NCBI RefSeq assembly: GCF_001428745.1
Contig: NZ_LMIO01000004.1
Coordinates: forward strand, 1 to 64,000
Direction of reading: 5' to 3'
DNA length: 64,000 nt
From: Leifsonia sp. Root227
GTDB taxonomy: Bacteria; Actinomycetota; Actinomycetes; Actinomycetales; Microbacteriaceae
The position numbers were made by a program, and so were the translations under genes. The notes beneath the pieces are model-generated. The model worked only from the letters and a program-made list of their open reading frames with translations. It made no database searches and was not told the DNA's origin. Each line of letters opens with the position of its first letter. Position 1 is the first letter of the stretch. Positions 36,538 through 45,036 of this stretch are shown here, one piece after another.

Positions 36538-38139
36538 TCAAAGGTTCTCGGTCAGTGCCTTCCAGCGTAGACCCCTGGCCCGCTCGGCCGAGCTGCGCGC
36601 ATCCGGGATCACGGATGCGAGACCGGTGCCGGTCAGCCAGGAGCCGGTGACCTCCAGACCCTCGACCTCCGCTGCGGCATCGCGAACCCGGGCGATTCGC
36701 TCGCCCTCGCCGAGGGCGGCGTACGGAAGGGCGTTGGTCCAGCGCGTGCGGGCGAACGCGTCGACCTCGGATTCCGTCAGCGGAATGTCCAGGAGGGTGG
36801 CGGCGTCCGCCACGGCGATGGCGCGCAGCGCGTCGTCGTCGAGGTCGGCGGTCTCCGACGTCTTTCCCGCTCTGCCGTACGAGAGGCGGACGACGTGCCT
36901 CCCCGGCCCTGCTGCCTCCGCCAGCCAGGCCCACTTCGCGGTCGAGTGCGTCATGGCCTTCGCGCGGACGTCCGAGCTCTCCGCGTCGGAGACGAGGACG
37001 CCCGTGCCGCGCGGCGCCGCTGCGAGACGTTCGTCGGTGAGGATGAGGGTGACCAGCTCGACGCTCGACGCGGGCGGCCAGTCGAGAGCGGCGAGCGGCG
37101 CCAGGTCTGGCGACGCGGTGGCCATGAGGCCGAGAGATGCGGAAGCAGGGGCGGCGAGGATGACCACGTCGGCCGGGAGTTCTTCTCCGCTTGCGAGGCG
37201 GACGGTCCAGCGGGCGGGGAGATCGGCCGTCGGGTCGGGGGCGGAGGCGGTGACCGCATCCACTGTGGCCGCGACCGCGTCGGTGGCGCCGATCGCCTGG
37301 GTCGCCTCGGCCTCCTCGGCGGGCTCCTGTGGCGTCCAGGGCTCCACCGCGACGACCTGCGCCCCGGTGCGGAGCACGCCGCCGTGTTCCGCGATGGCGT
37401 CCGCAAGCGCAGCCGGCAGTCGCCACATCCCGCCCGCGATGCCGCCGACCGCACTGCCGGCCTTCGCGTTGGCGCGCAACTCGCCCACCGCTCCGGAGAG
37501 CGAGCCGTGCCTGGTGAGGGCGGTGTTGAGTCCGGGGGCGACGACATCCACGTCCAGGTCGTCCGGCTGGGCAGAGTACACGCCGGTCGCGACGGGAGCG
37601 ACGAGCCGGTCGAGCACCTTCTGGCCCATGCGCTTGCGCACGAGGACGCCGAGGCGCTTCTCCTTGCCGATGGTCAGCACCGGCATGAGCCTGTCCAGGT
37701 AGGCGCGGAGCGCGCCACCCCAGCCGATCGCCGCCACGACGTCGGTGGCGAGCGGCGAGCTCGGGATGCCGAGCAGCCCGGCCTTCGGCAGCGGCACCGT
37801 GCGCGAGCCGTAGCGCACCCACGCACCCGCCGGGTTCGGCCGGACGACGTCTTCGGTGAGTCCGAGCTCGTCGATCAGCGCGGCGACGTGCCCCCCGCGC
37901 GTCGCGAAGCTCTCCGCGCCGGCGTCGACCGTGATGCCGCCGACGTCGAGCGACGCGACAGAGCCGCCGAACGCGTCGGAGGCTTCGAGCAGCGTCACGG
38001 CGAAGCCGGGCCTGGCGCAATCGCGAGCGGCGACGAGTCCGGCCATGCCGCCGCCGATCACCACGACGCGCGTCGGGGGCGCCTCGACGGCGCGACGGAT
38101 CTCGTCGGCGCTGCTGTCTGTGCCAGGCAGGTCGCTCAT
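36538..38139 (-). CDS. hemY: Protoporphyrinogen/coproporphyrinogen III oxidase
   Basis: FAD enzyme that oxidises coproporphyrinogen III to coproporphyrin III (CgoX role). 533 residues, longer than most because of an Ala/Glu/Thr-rich insert near residue 275-310. FAD site RVVVIGGGMAGLVAARDCA and the C-terminal VTGSWLTGTGLASVIPDAR are family marks. The usual GYxG-like C-terminal loop is replaced by GLASV, which should be noted. ATGA overlap with hemE. Confidence 0.9.
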   Translation of the reverse strand: MSDLPGTDSSADEIRRAVEAPPTRVVVIGGGMAGLVAARDCARPGFAVTLLEASDAFGGSVASLDVGGITVDAGAESFATRGGHVAALIDELGLTEDVVRPNPAGAWVRYGSRTVPLPKAGLLGIPSSPLATDVVAAIGWGGALRAYLDRLMPVLTIGKEKRLGVLVRKRMGQKVLDRLVAPVATGVYSAQPDDLDVDVVAPGLNTALTRHGSLSGAVGELRANAKAGSAVGGIAGGMWRLPAALADAIAEHGGVLRTGAQVVAVEPWTPQEPAEEAEATQAIGATDAVAATVDAVTASAPDPTADLPARWTVRLASGEELPADVVILAAPASASLGLMATASPDLAPLAALDWPPASSVELVTLILTDERLAAAPRGTGVLVSDAESSDVRAKAMTHSTAKWAWLAEAAGPGRHVVRLSYGRAGKTSETADLDDDALRAIAVADAATLLDIPLTESEVDAFARTRWTNALPYAALGEGERIARVRDAAAEVEGLEVTGSWLTGTGLASVIPDARSSAERARGLRWKALTENL

Positions 38140-39260
38140 CGGCTGTGGACGAACTCGACCAGGCGGGTGAGCACGGCGGGGTCGGTCTCCGGCGGCACGC
38201 CGTGGCCGAGGTTGAGGACATGCGCAGGCGCATCGACGCCGCGCTCCAGCACGTCGACGACGTGCGCCTCCAGCACCTCCCACGGTGCGTCGAGCACGGC
38301 GGGGTCGATGTTGCCCTGGATCGGCACCACGTGTCCCAGCCTGCGGCTCGCCTCGTCCAGCGGGATGCGGTAGTCGACGCCGACCACGTCGGCCCCGACC
38401 TCGTGCATCGCCTTCAGCAGCTCGCCCGTGCCGACGCCGAAGTGCACGACCGGGACGTTGCGGATCTGCGTCTCGCCGCCGTCCGCATCCACAGTCGACG
38501 CCTCGTACGTGAGGTCGCGCACGTGCGACAGCGCCCTGGTGGAAGCGGGAGCGACGTGCTCCGTGTAATCGTGCAGCGAGAGCGAACCCGCCCACGAGTC
38601 GAAGAGCTGGGCGGCGCTCGCGCCGGCGAGCACCTGGGCGCGGAGGAACGCGCCGGTGACGTCCGCCGTCCACGCCATGAGCTTCGCCCACGCAGCAGGG
38701 TCGGCGTGCATCAGCGTGCGGGCGCGGATGTGGTCCTTGGACGGGCCGCCCTCCACCAGGTAGGCCGCGAGGGTGAACGGGGCTCCTGCGAAGCCGATCA
38801 ACGGGGTGTCGCCCAGCTCGGCGATGGTGAGGCGCACGGCCTCGACGATGGGCGAGAACACCTCGGCGTCGAGCGAGGCAGGGTCGATCGCGGTGAGCCT
38901 GTCGACATCGGCGGAGGTACGGACCGGGCTGCCGAGCACCGGGCCCTTGCCAGGCACGATGTCCACATCCACGCCGGCGAGGCGCAGCGGGATGACGATG
39001 TCGCTGAAGAAGATGCCGGCGTCGACGCCGTGACGGCGCACGGGCTGCAGGGTGATCTCGCTGGCGAGCGCAGGGTCGAGGCAGGCGTCGAGCATCCGGG
39101 TGCCGACCCGCAGCTCGCGGTATTCGGGAAGAGAGCGACCCGCCTGGCGCATGAACCAGACGGGCGTCACCTCCTGCCGCTCGCCCTGATATGCGCGGAC
39201 GAGGCGACTGGATGCGGTGCGCCCTGCGGCGAGCGGATGGGACGGGTCGAGGGTGTTCAC
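38136..39260 (-). CDS. hemE: Uroporphyrinogen decarboxylase
   Basis: Removes four acetate carboxyls to give coproporphyrinogen III. 374 residues. TPVWFMRQAGRSLPEYRELR is the N-terminal substrate motif; GFAGAPFTLAAYLVEGG and HFGVGTGELL follow. GTG start 39260 with CAGAAT 7 nt upstream and AAGGGG directly before it. Divergent from hemA, about 98 bp apart; it forms a two-gene unit with hemY. Confidence 0.95.
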   Translation of the reverse strand: MNTLDPSHPLAAGRTASSRLVRAYQGERQEVTPVWFMRQAGRSLPEYRELRVGTRMLDACLDPALASEITLQPVRRHGVDAGIFFSDIVIPLRLAGVDVDIVPGKGPVLGSPVRTSADVDRLTAIDPASLDAEVFSPIVEAVRLTIAELGDTPLIGFAGAPFTLAAYLVEGGPSKDHIRARTLMHADPAAWAKLMAWTADVTGAFLRAQVLAGASAAQLFDSWAGSLSLHDYTEHVAPASTRALSHVRDLTYEASTVDADGGETQIRNVPVVHFGVGTGELLKAMHEVGADVVGVDYRIPLDEASRRLGHVVPIQGNIDPAVLDAPWEVLEAHVVDVLERGVDAPAHVLNLGHGVPPETDPAVLTRLVEFVHSR

Positions 39261-39358
39261 CCCTTGATTCTGCCAAAGTGCAGGGAATCCAACCTGAGCG
39301 CCCGTCCTGAGCGGTCGCCGATTCGAGGTTCGGCCGCGGCGAGCGTAGGCTCTCTGGC

Positions 39359-40660
39359 GTGCTTCTGTGCTTCTCGTCGAGTCACCGCACTGCGGACTTC
39401 GACCTTCTGGAACGGCTCGAGCGAAACGCTCCGGCCGTCACCGCCGCACTCGCGGAGCACAGCGAAGTCATCAGCGGGTCCGTCGTCCTGGCCACCTGCA
39501 ACCGGTTCGAGGCGTACCTCGACATCGACGAGCCGCTTCCCGCCGCCCGTGCCGTGTCAGCAGAGACCGTCATCGAGGCGGTGAGCGCCGCATCCGGGAT
39601 CGACGCGGACGAGCTGCGCGCGTCCAGCACCGTGATCTGCGACCACGGCGTCGCCGAGCACCTGTTCGCGGTGTCGAGCGGGCTCGAATCCGTCGTCGTC
39701 GGCGAGGGTGAGATCGCCGGTCAGGTCCGCCGCTCGCTCGAGGCCGCGCGCGCATCCGGGACGGTCACCAGCGAGCTCGAACGACTGTTCCAGGGCGCGT
39801 CCCGCACCTCTCGCGGGGTGAAGAACCGCACCGGCATCACCACGGCAGGGCGCTCGATGGTGCGCCTGGCCCTCGACCTAGCGGAGAGCCGCGTGACCGA
39901 CTGGGCCGCGACCAGCGTGCTCCTCGTCGGCACCGGCGCGTACGCGGGAGCCAGCCTCGCCGCCCTGCGCGACCGCGGCGTGACGAACGTCCGCGTGTTC
40001 TCGCCGTCCGGCCGCGCGGCCAAGTTCGCCGTCTCGCACGCGATCGAGCCTGTCGAGCCCGGCTACCTGATGGATGCGCTGGCCTCCAGCGACCTCGTCG
40101 TCACCTGCAGCATCGCCACCGACCCCATCCTCACCAAGCCGCAGCTCGCGCAGGCGCTGCTGCGCCCCGAGGCGGTCGAGCGCCGCCTCATCATCGACCT
40201 CGGCCTCCCCCGCAACGTCGACCCCGCCGTCGCCGAACTGCACGGAGCGGAGCTGCTCGACCTCGAGACCATCAGCAGGCACGCGCCCCTCGAAGAGCTC
40301 AACGCAGCAGAGGATGCGCGGAGCATCGTCGGTGAGGCAGCAGCCGAGTTCGCGGCGCAGTCGGCCGAGCAGGCCGTCACCCCCGCACTCGTCGCGCTGC
40401 GCGGCCACATCTTCGACATCCTGGACGCGGAGATCGAGCGCGCCCGCGGCCGCGGAGACTCCAGCGAGCAGACGGAGGCGGCGCTGCGCCACCTCGCCGG
40501 CGTGCTGCTGCACACCCCGTCCGTGCGCGCCCGCGAGCTGGCCCGCACCGGGGAGGCTCAGTCGTTCGTCGACGCGGCGAACGCCCTCTACGGACTCGAC
40601 ATCGGGCCCGTCGCCGAGCGGCGCCTGCGCGCCGTCGGCGACGAGAGCGCCGCATCCTGA
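39359..40660 (+). CDS. hemA: Glutamyl-tRNA reductase
   Basis: First committed step of haem synthesis: reduces glutamyl-tRNA to glutamate-1-semialdehyde for HemL. 433 residues. The catalytic Cys47 is in [13 protein letters not shown], the NADPH domain near [21 protein letters not shown], and a C-terminal dimerisation helix follows. GTG start with TAGGCT (39346-39351) 7 nt upstream, leaderless. Confidence 0.94.
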   Translation: MLLCFSSSHRTADFDLLERLERNAPAVTAALAEHSEVISGSVVLATCNRFEAYLDIDEPLPAARAVSAETVIEAVSAASGIDADELRASSTVICDHGVAEHLFAVSSGLESVVVGEGEIAGQVRRSLEAARASGTVTSELERLFQGASRTSRGVKNRTGITTAGRSMVRLALDLAESRVTDWAATSVLLVGTGAYAGASLAALRDRGVTNVRVFSPSGRAAKFAVSHAIEPVEPGYLMDALASSDLVVTCSIATDPILTKPQLAQALLRPEAVERRLIIDLGLPRNVDPAVAELHGAELLDLETISRHAPLEELNAAEDARSIVGEAAAEFAAQSAEQAVTPALVALRGHIFDILDAEIERARGRGDSSEQTEAALRHLAGVLLHTPSVRARELARTGEAQSFVDAANALYGLDIGPVAERRLRAVGDESAAS

Positions 40661-40683
40661 CCCATCACCGAACAGGAGGACAC

Positions 40684-41292
40684 GTGAGCGACGAGGCTGA
40701 CGACCCCCACGGCGCGACAGGGCTGCCGTACGCCGCAGAGGAATTGCGCACAGAGCGGCTGCTGCTTCGCCCCCTCAACACCGGCGACCTCGACGATGTG
40801 CACGAGTATCAGAAGCGCAAAGACGTGGTGCGCTACCTCTACTGGGAGGTGCACGACCACGAGGAGTCGGCCAAGCACCTCAAAAAGCGGCTCGCGATGA
40901 ACCATCTGGCCGAGGACGGCGACGGGCTCGTCTATGCGGTCGAACTGCCGGACCCGGAGGGCGGCCACGGCCGCGTGGTCGGCGACATGAGCATCTTCCT
41001 CAAGAGCAGGGAGCACGGGCAGGTCGAGATCGGCTGGGTGTTCCACCCCGCCGTGCACGGCCGCGGATACGCGACGGAGGCCGCGGAGCGCGTCCTCGAG
41101 ATCTGCTTCGGCACGCTGGGTGCGCACCGCGTCTTCGCGCAGCTCGACCCGCGCAACGAGGCGTCCGCGCGGCTCTGCGAACGACTCGGGATGCGGCAGG
41201 AGGCCCTGCTCAGAGAGAACGAGATCTTCAAGGGCGAGTGGGGCGACACGGCCATCTACGGCCTGCTCGACTCGGAGTACCGGGCGCGCTGA
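40684..41292 (+). CDS. GNAT-family N-acetyltransferase
   Basis: 202 residues of the RimJ-like GNAT group: LRTERLLLRPLNTGDLDDVHEYQ at the N-terminus, then IGWVFHPAVHGRGYATEAAERVL as the acetyl-CoA loop and RLGMRQEALLRENEIFKGEWGDTAIYGLL. Substrate unknown. AGGAGGA 7 nt before GTG 40684. It follows hemA after 23 nt and may be in its operon. Confidence 0.88.
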   Translation: MSDEADDPHGATGLPYAAEELRTERLLLRPLNTGDLDDVHEYQKRKDVVRYLYWEVHDHEESAKHLKKRLAMNHLAEDGDGLVYAVELPDPEGGHGRVVGDMSIFLKSREHGQVEIGWVFHPAVHGRGYATEAAERVLEICFGTLGAHRVFAQLDPRNEASARLCERLGMRQEALLRENEIFKGEWGDTAIYGLLDSEYRAR

Positions 41293-41337
41293 GCGCATCC
41301 GGCCGCGCATCCATCGGTGCATCCTGGGCTTGGTCGG

Positions 41338-41377
41338 TAGGATTGTGGGGCGGGCAGCGTCCCGGAACACCCCACAA
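41338..41377 (+). promoter_or_regulatory. glyS promoter and overlapping inverted repeat
   Basis: TAGGAT (41338-41343) is a good -10 with start near 41350, leaving a 50-nt leader. TTGTGGGG (41343-41350) and CCCCACAA (41370-41377) form perfect 8-bp arms with an inner CGGG/CCCG stem. The same TGTGGGG/CCCCACA arms flank the promoter of the tRNA-like gene after glyS. Confidence 0.55.
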
Positions 41378-41400
41378 CTCGCAGGACACAGGGAGCACCA

Positions 41401-42789
41401 TTGGCTGAACAGTCACGACTCGATTCGGTAATCACGCTGGCGCAGCACCGCGGCTTCGTGTTCCCCTCCGGCGACATCTACGGCGGAACCCGCTCCGCGT
41501 GGGACTACGGGCCCCTCGGCGTCGAGCTCAAGGAGAACATCAAGCGCGAGTGGTGGAACACCTTCGTGCGCGGCCGCGGCGACATGGTCGGCCTCGACTC
41601 CGCTGTCATCCTGCCGACCGCCGTGTGGGAGGCCTCCGGCCACGTCAAGGTGTTCAGCGATCCGCTCACCGAGTCGCTCATCACCCACAAGCGCTACCGC
41701 GCCGACCACCTGTTCGAGGCGTACGAGGCCGAGCACGGCCACCCGCCCGTGAACGGACTCGCCGACATCGCCGACCCCGACCACCCGGACAAGATCGGTC
41801 AGTGGACCGAGATCCGCCAGTTCTCCGGCCTGATGAAGACCTACCTCGGCGTCGTCGACGACGAGTCCGGTGTGCACTACCTCCGCCCGGAGACGGCGCA
41901 GGGCATCTTCACCGACTTCGCCGCCGTGCTGCAGACCGCGCGCAAGAAGCCGCCGTTCGGCATCGGCCAGATCGGCAAGGCGTTCCGCAACGAGATCACG
42001 CCGGGAAACTTCATCTTCCGCACCCGCGAGTTCGAGCAGATGGAGATCGAGTTCTTCGTCGAGCCCGGCACGGACGAGGAGTGGCAGCAGACCTGGATGG
42101 ACCTCTGCTGGAACTGGTTCATCGATCTCGGCATGACGCCGGAGAACATCCGCTGGTTCGAGCACCCCAAGGACAAGCTGGCGCACTACTCGAAGCGCAC
42201 GGTCGACATCGAGTACAAGTTCAACTTCACCGGAAGCGAGTGGGGCGAGCTGATGGGCGTCGCCAACCGCACCGACTACGACCTCAAGACGCACATCGAG
42301 AACTCGGGCAAAGACCTGAGCTACTTCGACCAGAACAAGAACGAGCGCTACGTTCCGTTCGTGATCGAACCGTCGTTCGGTCTCACCCGCGCTCTCATGG
42401 CGTTCCTGGTCGACGCGTACGACGAGGAGGAGGTGCCGAACGCCAAGGGCAAGACCGACAAGCGCACGGTCCTGCGCCTCGACCCGCGCCTCGCGCCCGT
42501 CAAGGTCGCCGTGCTCCCGCTCTCGCGCAACGAGGCCCTGTCGCCGCTTGCCCGCTCGCTCGCCGACCACCTGCGCAAGCGCCGCAACGTGGACTTCGAC
42601 GACTCCGGTGCGATCGGCCGCCGCTACCGCCGCCAGGACGAGATCGGCACGCCGCTCTGCGTCACGGTCGACTTCGACTCGCTCGAGGACAACGCCGTGA
42701 CGGTTCGCGACCGCGACACGATGCAGCAGGAGCGCATCCCGATCGACCAGCTCGACGAGTACCTGGCGAAGCGCCTCAAAGAGATCTAG
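41401..42789 (+). CDS. glyS: Glycine--tRNA ligase
   Basis: Charges tRNA-Gly. 462 residues, single-chain dimeric class II type. [33 protein letters not shown] at the N-terminus, motif 2 in [31 protein letters not shown], motif 3 in [14 protein letters not shown], and a C-terminal anticodon-binding domain. TTG start (rare) chosen because [11 protein letters not shown] fits the family; GGGAG lies 5 nt upstream. Confidence 0.94.
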   Translation: MAEQSRLDSVITLAQHRGFVFPSGDIYGGTRSAWDYGPLGVELKENIKREWWNTFVRGRGDMVGLDSAVILPTAVWEASGHVKVFSDPLTESLITHKRYRADHLFEAYEAEHGHPPVNGLADIADPDHPDKIGQWTEIRQFSGLMKTYLGVVDDESGVHYLRPETAQGIFTDFAAVLQTARKKPPFGIGQIGKAFRNEITPGNFIFRTREFEQMEIEFFVEPGTDEEWQQTWMDLCWNWFIDLGMTPENIRWFEHPKDKLAHYSKRTVDIEYKFNFTGSEWGELMGVANRTDYDLKTHIENSGKDLSYFDQNKNERYVPFVIEPSFGLTRALMAFLVDAYDEEEVPNAKGKTDKRTVLRLDPRLAPVKVAVLPLSRNEALSPLARSLADHLRKRRNVDFDDSGAIGRRYRRQDEIGTPLCVTVDFDSLEDNAVTVRDRDTMQQERIPIDQLDEYLAKRLKEI

Positions 42790-42807
42790 AGCGCGCAGTA
42801 TTAACGC

Positions 42808-42847
42808 TTGCGCTGTGGGGACGGCCGTTGCTATGGTCGTCCCCACA
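42808..42847 (+). promoter_or_regulatory. Promoter of the tRNA-like gene with bracketing inverted repeat
   Basis: TTGCGC (42808-42813), 18-bp spacer, TATGGT (42832-42837), start near 42844. Perfect arms TGTGGGGACG (42814-42823) and CGTCCCCACA (42838-42847) enclose the -10, so a protein bound there would block the promoter; alternatively it is the glyS end hairpin. Confidence 0.6.
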
Positions 42848-42856
42848 ACAGCACAT

Positions 42857-42931
42857 GCGAGCGTCTTCCAACGTTAGGATGCCGGCCTTCCCGGTCGGCG
42901 ATGCAGTGTTCAACTCCTGCCACTCGCTCCA
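42857..42931 (+). tRNA. tRNA-Gly-like gene, divergent
   Basis: 75 nt fold as a tRNA-Gly: acceptor GCGAGCG / CACTCGC (6 of 7 pairs, one C-A mismatch), U73 and encoded CCA, D-arm TTCC-AACGTTA-GGAT, anticodon stem CCGGC/GTCGG with loop CTTCCCG (anticodon UCC, Gly), T-loop TTCAACT on stem GCAG-T-G/CCTGC with one extra base. First three acceptor pairs G1-C72, C2-G71, G3-C70, U73 and C35-C36, the GlyRS identity set, are kept. G19 is U and position 37 is C, both odd. Promoter before and terminator after. It may be a functional special tRNA or a decaying copy. Confidence 0.6.
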
Positions 42932-42939
42932 CCCTCTTC

Positions 42940-42970
42940 CCCGCCGCGGCTCACGCCACGGCGGGTTTTT
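42940..42970 (+). terminator. Rho-independent terminator
   Basis: CCCGCCG (42940-42946), inner GGC/GCC pairs, CGGCGGG (42959-42965), then TTTTT. It is the clearest intrinsic terminator in the window and ends the tRNA-like transcript just before the convergent TRIC gene. Confidence 0.88.
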
Positions 42971-42988
42971 CGTGCAGGGTCGCGCGCG

Positions 42989-43633
42989 TCAGCCGAGGTG
43001 CGGAAGCTGCCATCCGAACACGACGGCCAGGATGCGCAGCACGAAGCACACAGCGAACCCCGCGGTCATCGCGGCGAGCGCCGGCACCCTCGCCCGCCCG
43101 AGCAGCCCGAACACGAGGGCGCCGGCCGCCGCCGCTGTCGCGTAGACGCTCGACGTCAGCACGAACGGCACCCGGTTGAGCAGCACATCCCTGACCACGC
43201 CGCCGCCGACACCGGTGATCGTGCCGAGCATCACCACCACCCACAGGTTGGAGCCGTTCCGCAGCGCCTTGTCGGCGCCGGTCACGGCGAAGAGCGCGAG
43301 CGCCGCCGCATCCAGTGTCGTGAGGACGGCAGCCGGGATGTCGACGGACCCCGCCGCGAGCACGAACGCCAGCACCGATCCGGCGAGCGCCACGATGATG
43401 CGCACCGGCGAGCGGAGGGCGGCAGGTGGCGCATCCCCCAGCAGCAGGTCGCGGATGACCCCACCGACGAGCGCCGTGGAGAAGCCGACCACGAGCACGC
43501 CGAGGAGGTCGAGTCCGGCCGCCGCCCCCGCTGTCGCCCCCTCGATCGCGAAGAGACCGGTCGCGGCGATGTCCACGGCGTCGAACAGCACGGAGCCTGT
43601 CCTGCGGCGGGATGCGGTGGCTGCGGCCTGCAT
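42989..43633 (-). CDS. TRIC/UPF0126-family cation channel
   Basis: 214 residues with about seven helices, in two UPF0126 repeats: [41 protein letters not shown] and [13 protein letters not shown]...[17 protein letters not shown]. These bacterial TRIC homologues form trimeric cation channels. TAGACC 6 nt before ATG is a weak -10. Other name YicG-like. Confidence 0.9.
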   Translation of the reverse strand: MQAAATASRRRTGSVLFDAVDIAATGLFAIEGATAGAAAGLDLLGVLVVGFSTALVGGVIRDLLLGDAPPAALRSPVRIIVALAGSVLAFVLAAGSVDIPAAVLTTLDAAALALFAVTGADKALRNGSNLWVVVMLGTITGVGGGVVRDVLLNRVPFVLTSSVYATAAAAGALVFGLLGRARVPALAAMTAGFAVCFVLRILAVVFGWQLPHLG

Positions 43634-43738
43634 GGCTCTGGTCTAGCAGATGCCCGAATCAATACCTGCATTTCCGGCTCGGCCGCTAGGGTGGTGCCAC
43701 GCGCCTGAGGAGACGCACAGGGAGCACGGGGAGACGCG

Positions 43739-45025
43739 ATGGACCTCCTGTGGGGGATACGCATCATCGACGGGCCGGTCTACTGGACCTTCCTGGTGGC
43801 CAGTGCGGCCTTCTTCCTCTACCTGCTCATCCGCAGGCCGACGACGCGGTGGATTCTGACCGCCCTGATCGGGATGCTCGGGGGCGCGGTCGTCGCCGTC
43901 GGCCTGTTCCTCGTGGTCAACGCGCTCGACGTGTTCGGCACGCCGCTGCCCCGGCAGGTGGCGTTCTGGCTGATGGGGACGTTCGCCGCCCTCGGGCTGG
44001 CCCTCGTGAATCTGTGGGCGTCGCACTGGTGGAGGAAGGTGCTCGCCCTGATCGGCATCGTGATCTTCGCCATCACCGGCACGCTCGGCGTCAACGCGTA
44101 CTACGGGCTGGATCCGACGCTTGGGTCGCTGTTCGGCATCAGCACGGCCAAGAAGATCGACATCGACCACCCCGTCAACACGGCGTCTCCCGACCCGACA
44201 CGTCCGCTCTACGAGACCTGGAAGCCGCCGGCCGACATGCCGAAGACCGGCAAGCAGGGCACCCAGGTGATCCCGTCCAGCGGGTTCGACGCCCGCCCGG
44301 CCGGCATCTACCTGCCGCCGGCGGCCCTGGTGAACAACCCGCCGCGGCTGCCCGTCGTGATCTTCATGATGGGATACCCGGGCAACCCGGACCCCGAGTA
44401 CATCGGCGGCGTGCTCGATCAGTTCGCCGCCCAGCACCAGGGGCTGGCGCCGATCGTGGTCGTCGCCGACCAGATCGGCACGAAGGGCGACCCGGCCTGC
44501 GCAGACTCCAGCACGTTCGGCGCGGCGGAGACGTACATCACCAAAGACGTCCCCGCGTGGATCAGGACGCACCTCAACGTGCTTCAGTCCCCCGCATCCT
44601 GGACCATCGGCGGCTACTCCAACGGCGGGGCGTGCGCGTTCAAGTACGCGGCAGAGCATCCCGACCAGTACGGGAACCTGCTCGTCGTCTCCGGGGACGA
44701 GTATCCAGGCGTCGAGATCCAGAAGCAGACGATCGCGCAGGTGTTCGGCGGCAGCACCGCGGCGTTCGACGCGGCGAAGCCCACCTCGATCCTCGCGGCC
44801 AACCCTGGACGGTACTCGTCGATGACGGCGGTGTTCACGGTCGGCGGCAACGACCCGACCTTCGTGCCAGGCGTCGAGCGCAACGCCAAGGCGGCCGAAG
44901 CCGCCGGCATGAAGACCACGTACTACGTCGTCCCCGGCGCAGGCCACGTGGTGGATGCGCTCAACGGCGGCCTGACGAAAGACTTCCAGATCCTCTACCC
45001 TGTCCTCGGGTTGAGCAGACCGTGA
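43739..45025 (+). CDS. Membrane-anchored putative esterase (MprF partner)
   Basis: 428 residues. Four membrane helices in the first 125 residues, then an extracytoplasmic alpha/beta hydrolase domain with nucleophile GGYSNGG and C-terminal His in VPGAGHVVDAL. It precedes an MprF-like gene by 11 nt. In Corynebacterium glutamicum an adjacent putative esterase is required for the aminoacyl-lipid synthase to make alanyl-diacylglycerol (from memory), so this pair is probably the same system. Confidence 0.85.
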   Translation: MDLLWGIRIIDGPVYWTFLVASAAFFLYLLIRRPTTRWILTALIGMLGGAVVAVGLFLVVNALDVFGTPLPRQVAFWLMGTFAALGLALVNLWASHWWRKVLALIGIVIFAITGTLGVNAYYGLDPTLGSLFGISTAKKIDIDHPVNTASPDPTRPLYETWKPPADMPKTGKQGTQVIPSSGFDARPAGIYLPPAALVNNPPRLPVVIFMMGYPGNPDPEYIGGVLDQFAAQHQGLAPIVVVADQIGTKGDPACADSSTFGAAETYITKDVPAWIRTHLNVLQSPASWTIGGYSNGGACAFKYAAEHPDQYGNLLVVSGDEYPGVEIQKQTIAQVFGGSTAAFDAAKPTSILAANPGRYSSMTAVFTVGGNDPTFVPGVERNAKAAEAAGMKTTYYVVPGAGHVVDALNGGLTKDFQILYPVLGLSRP

Positions 45026-45036
45026 CGGAGGAGACG

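Noticed and set aside
43750..45036. In-frame extension of the MprF-like gene through the esterase gene
   Set aside because: The extension is a shifted reading of the esterase gene; ATG 45037 has a good ribosome site.
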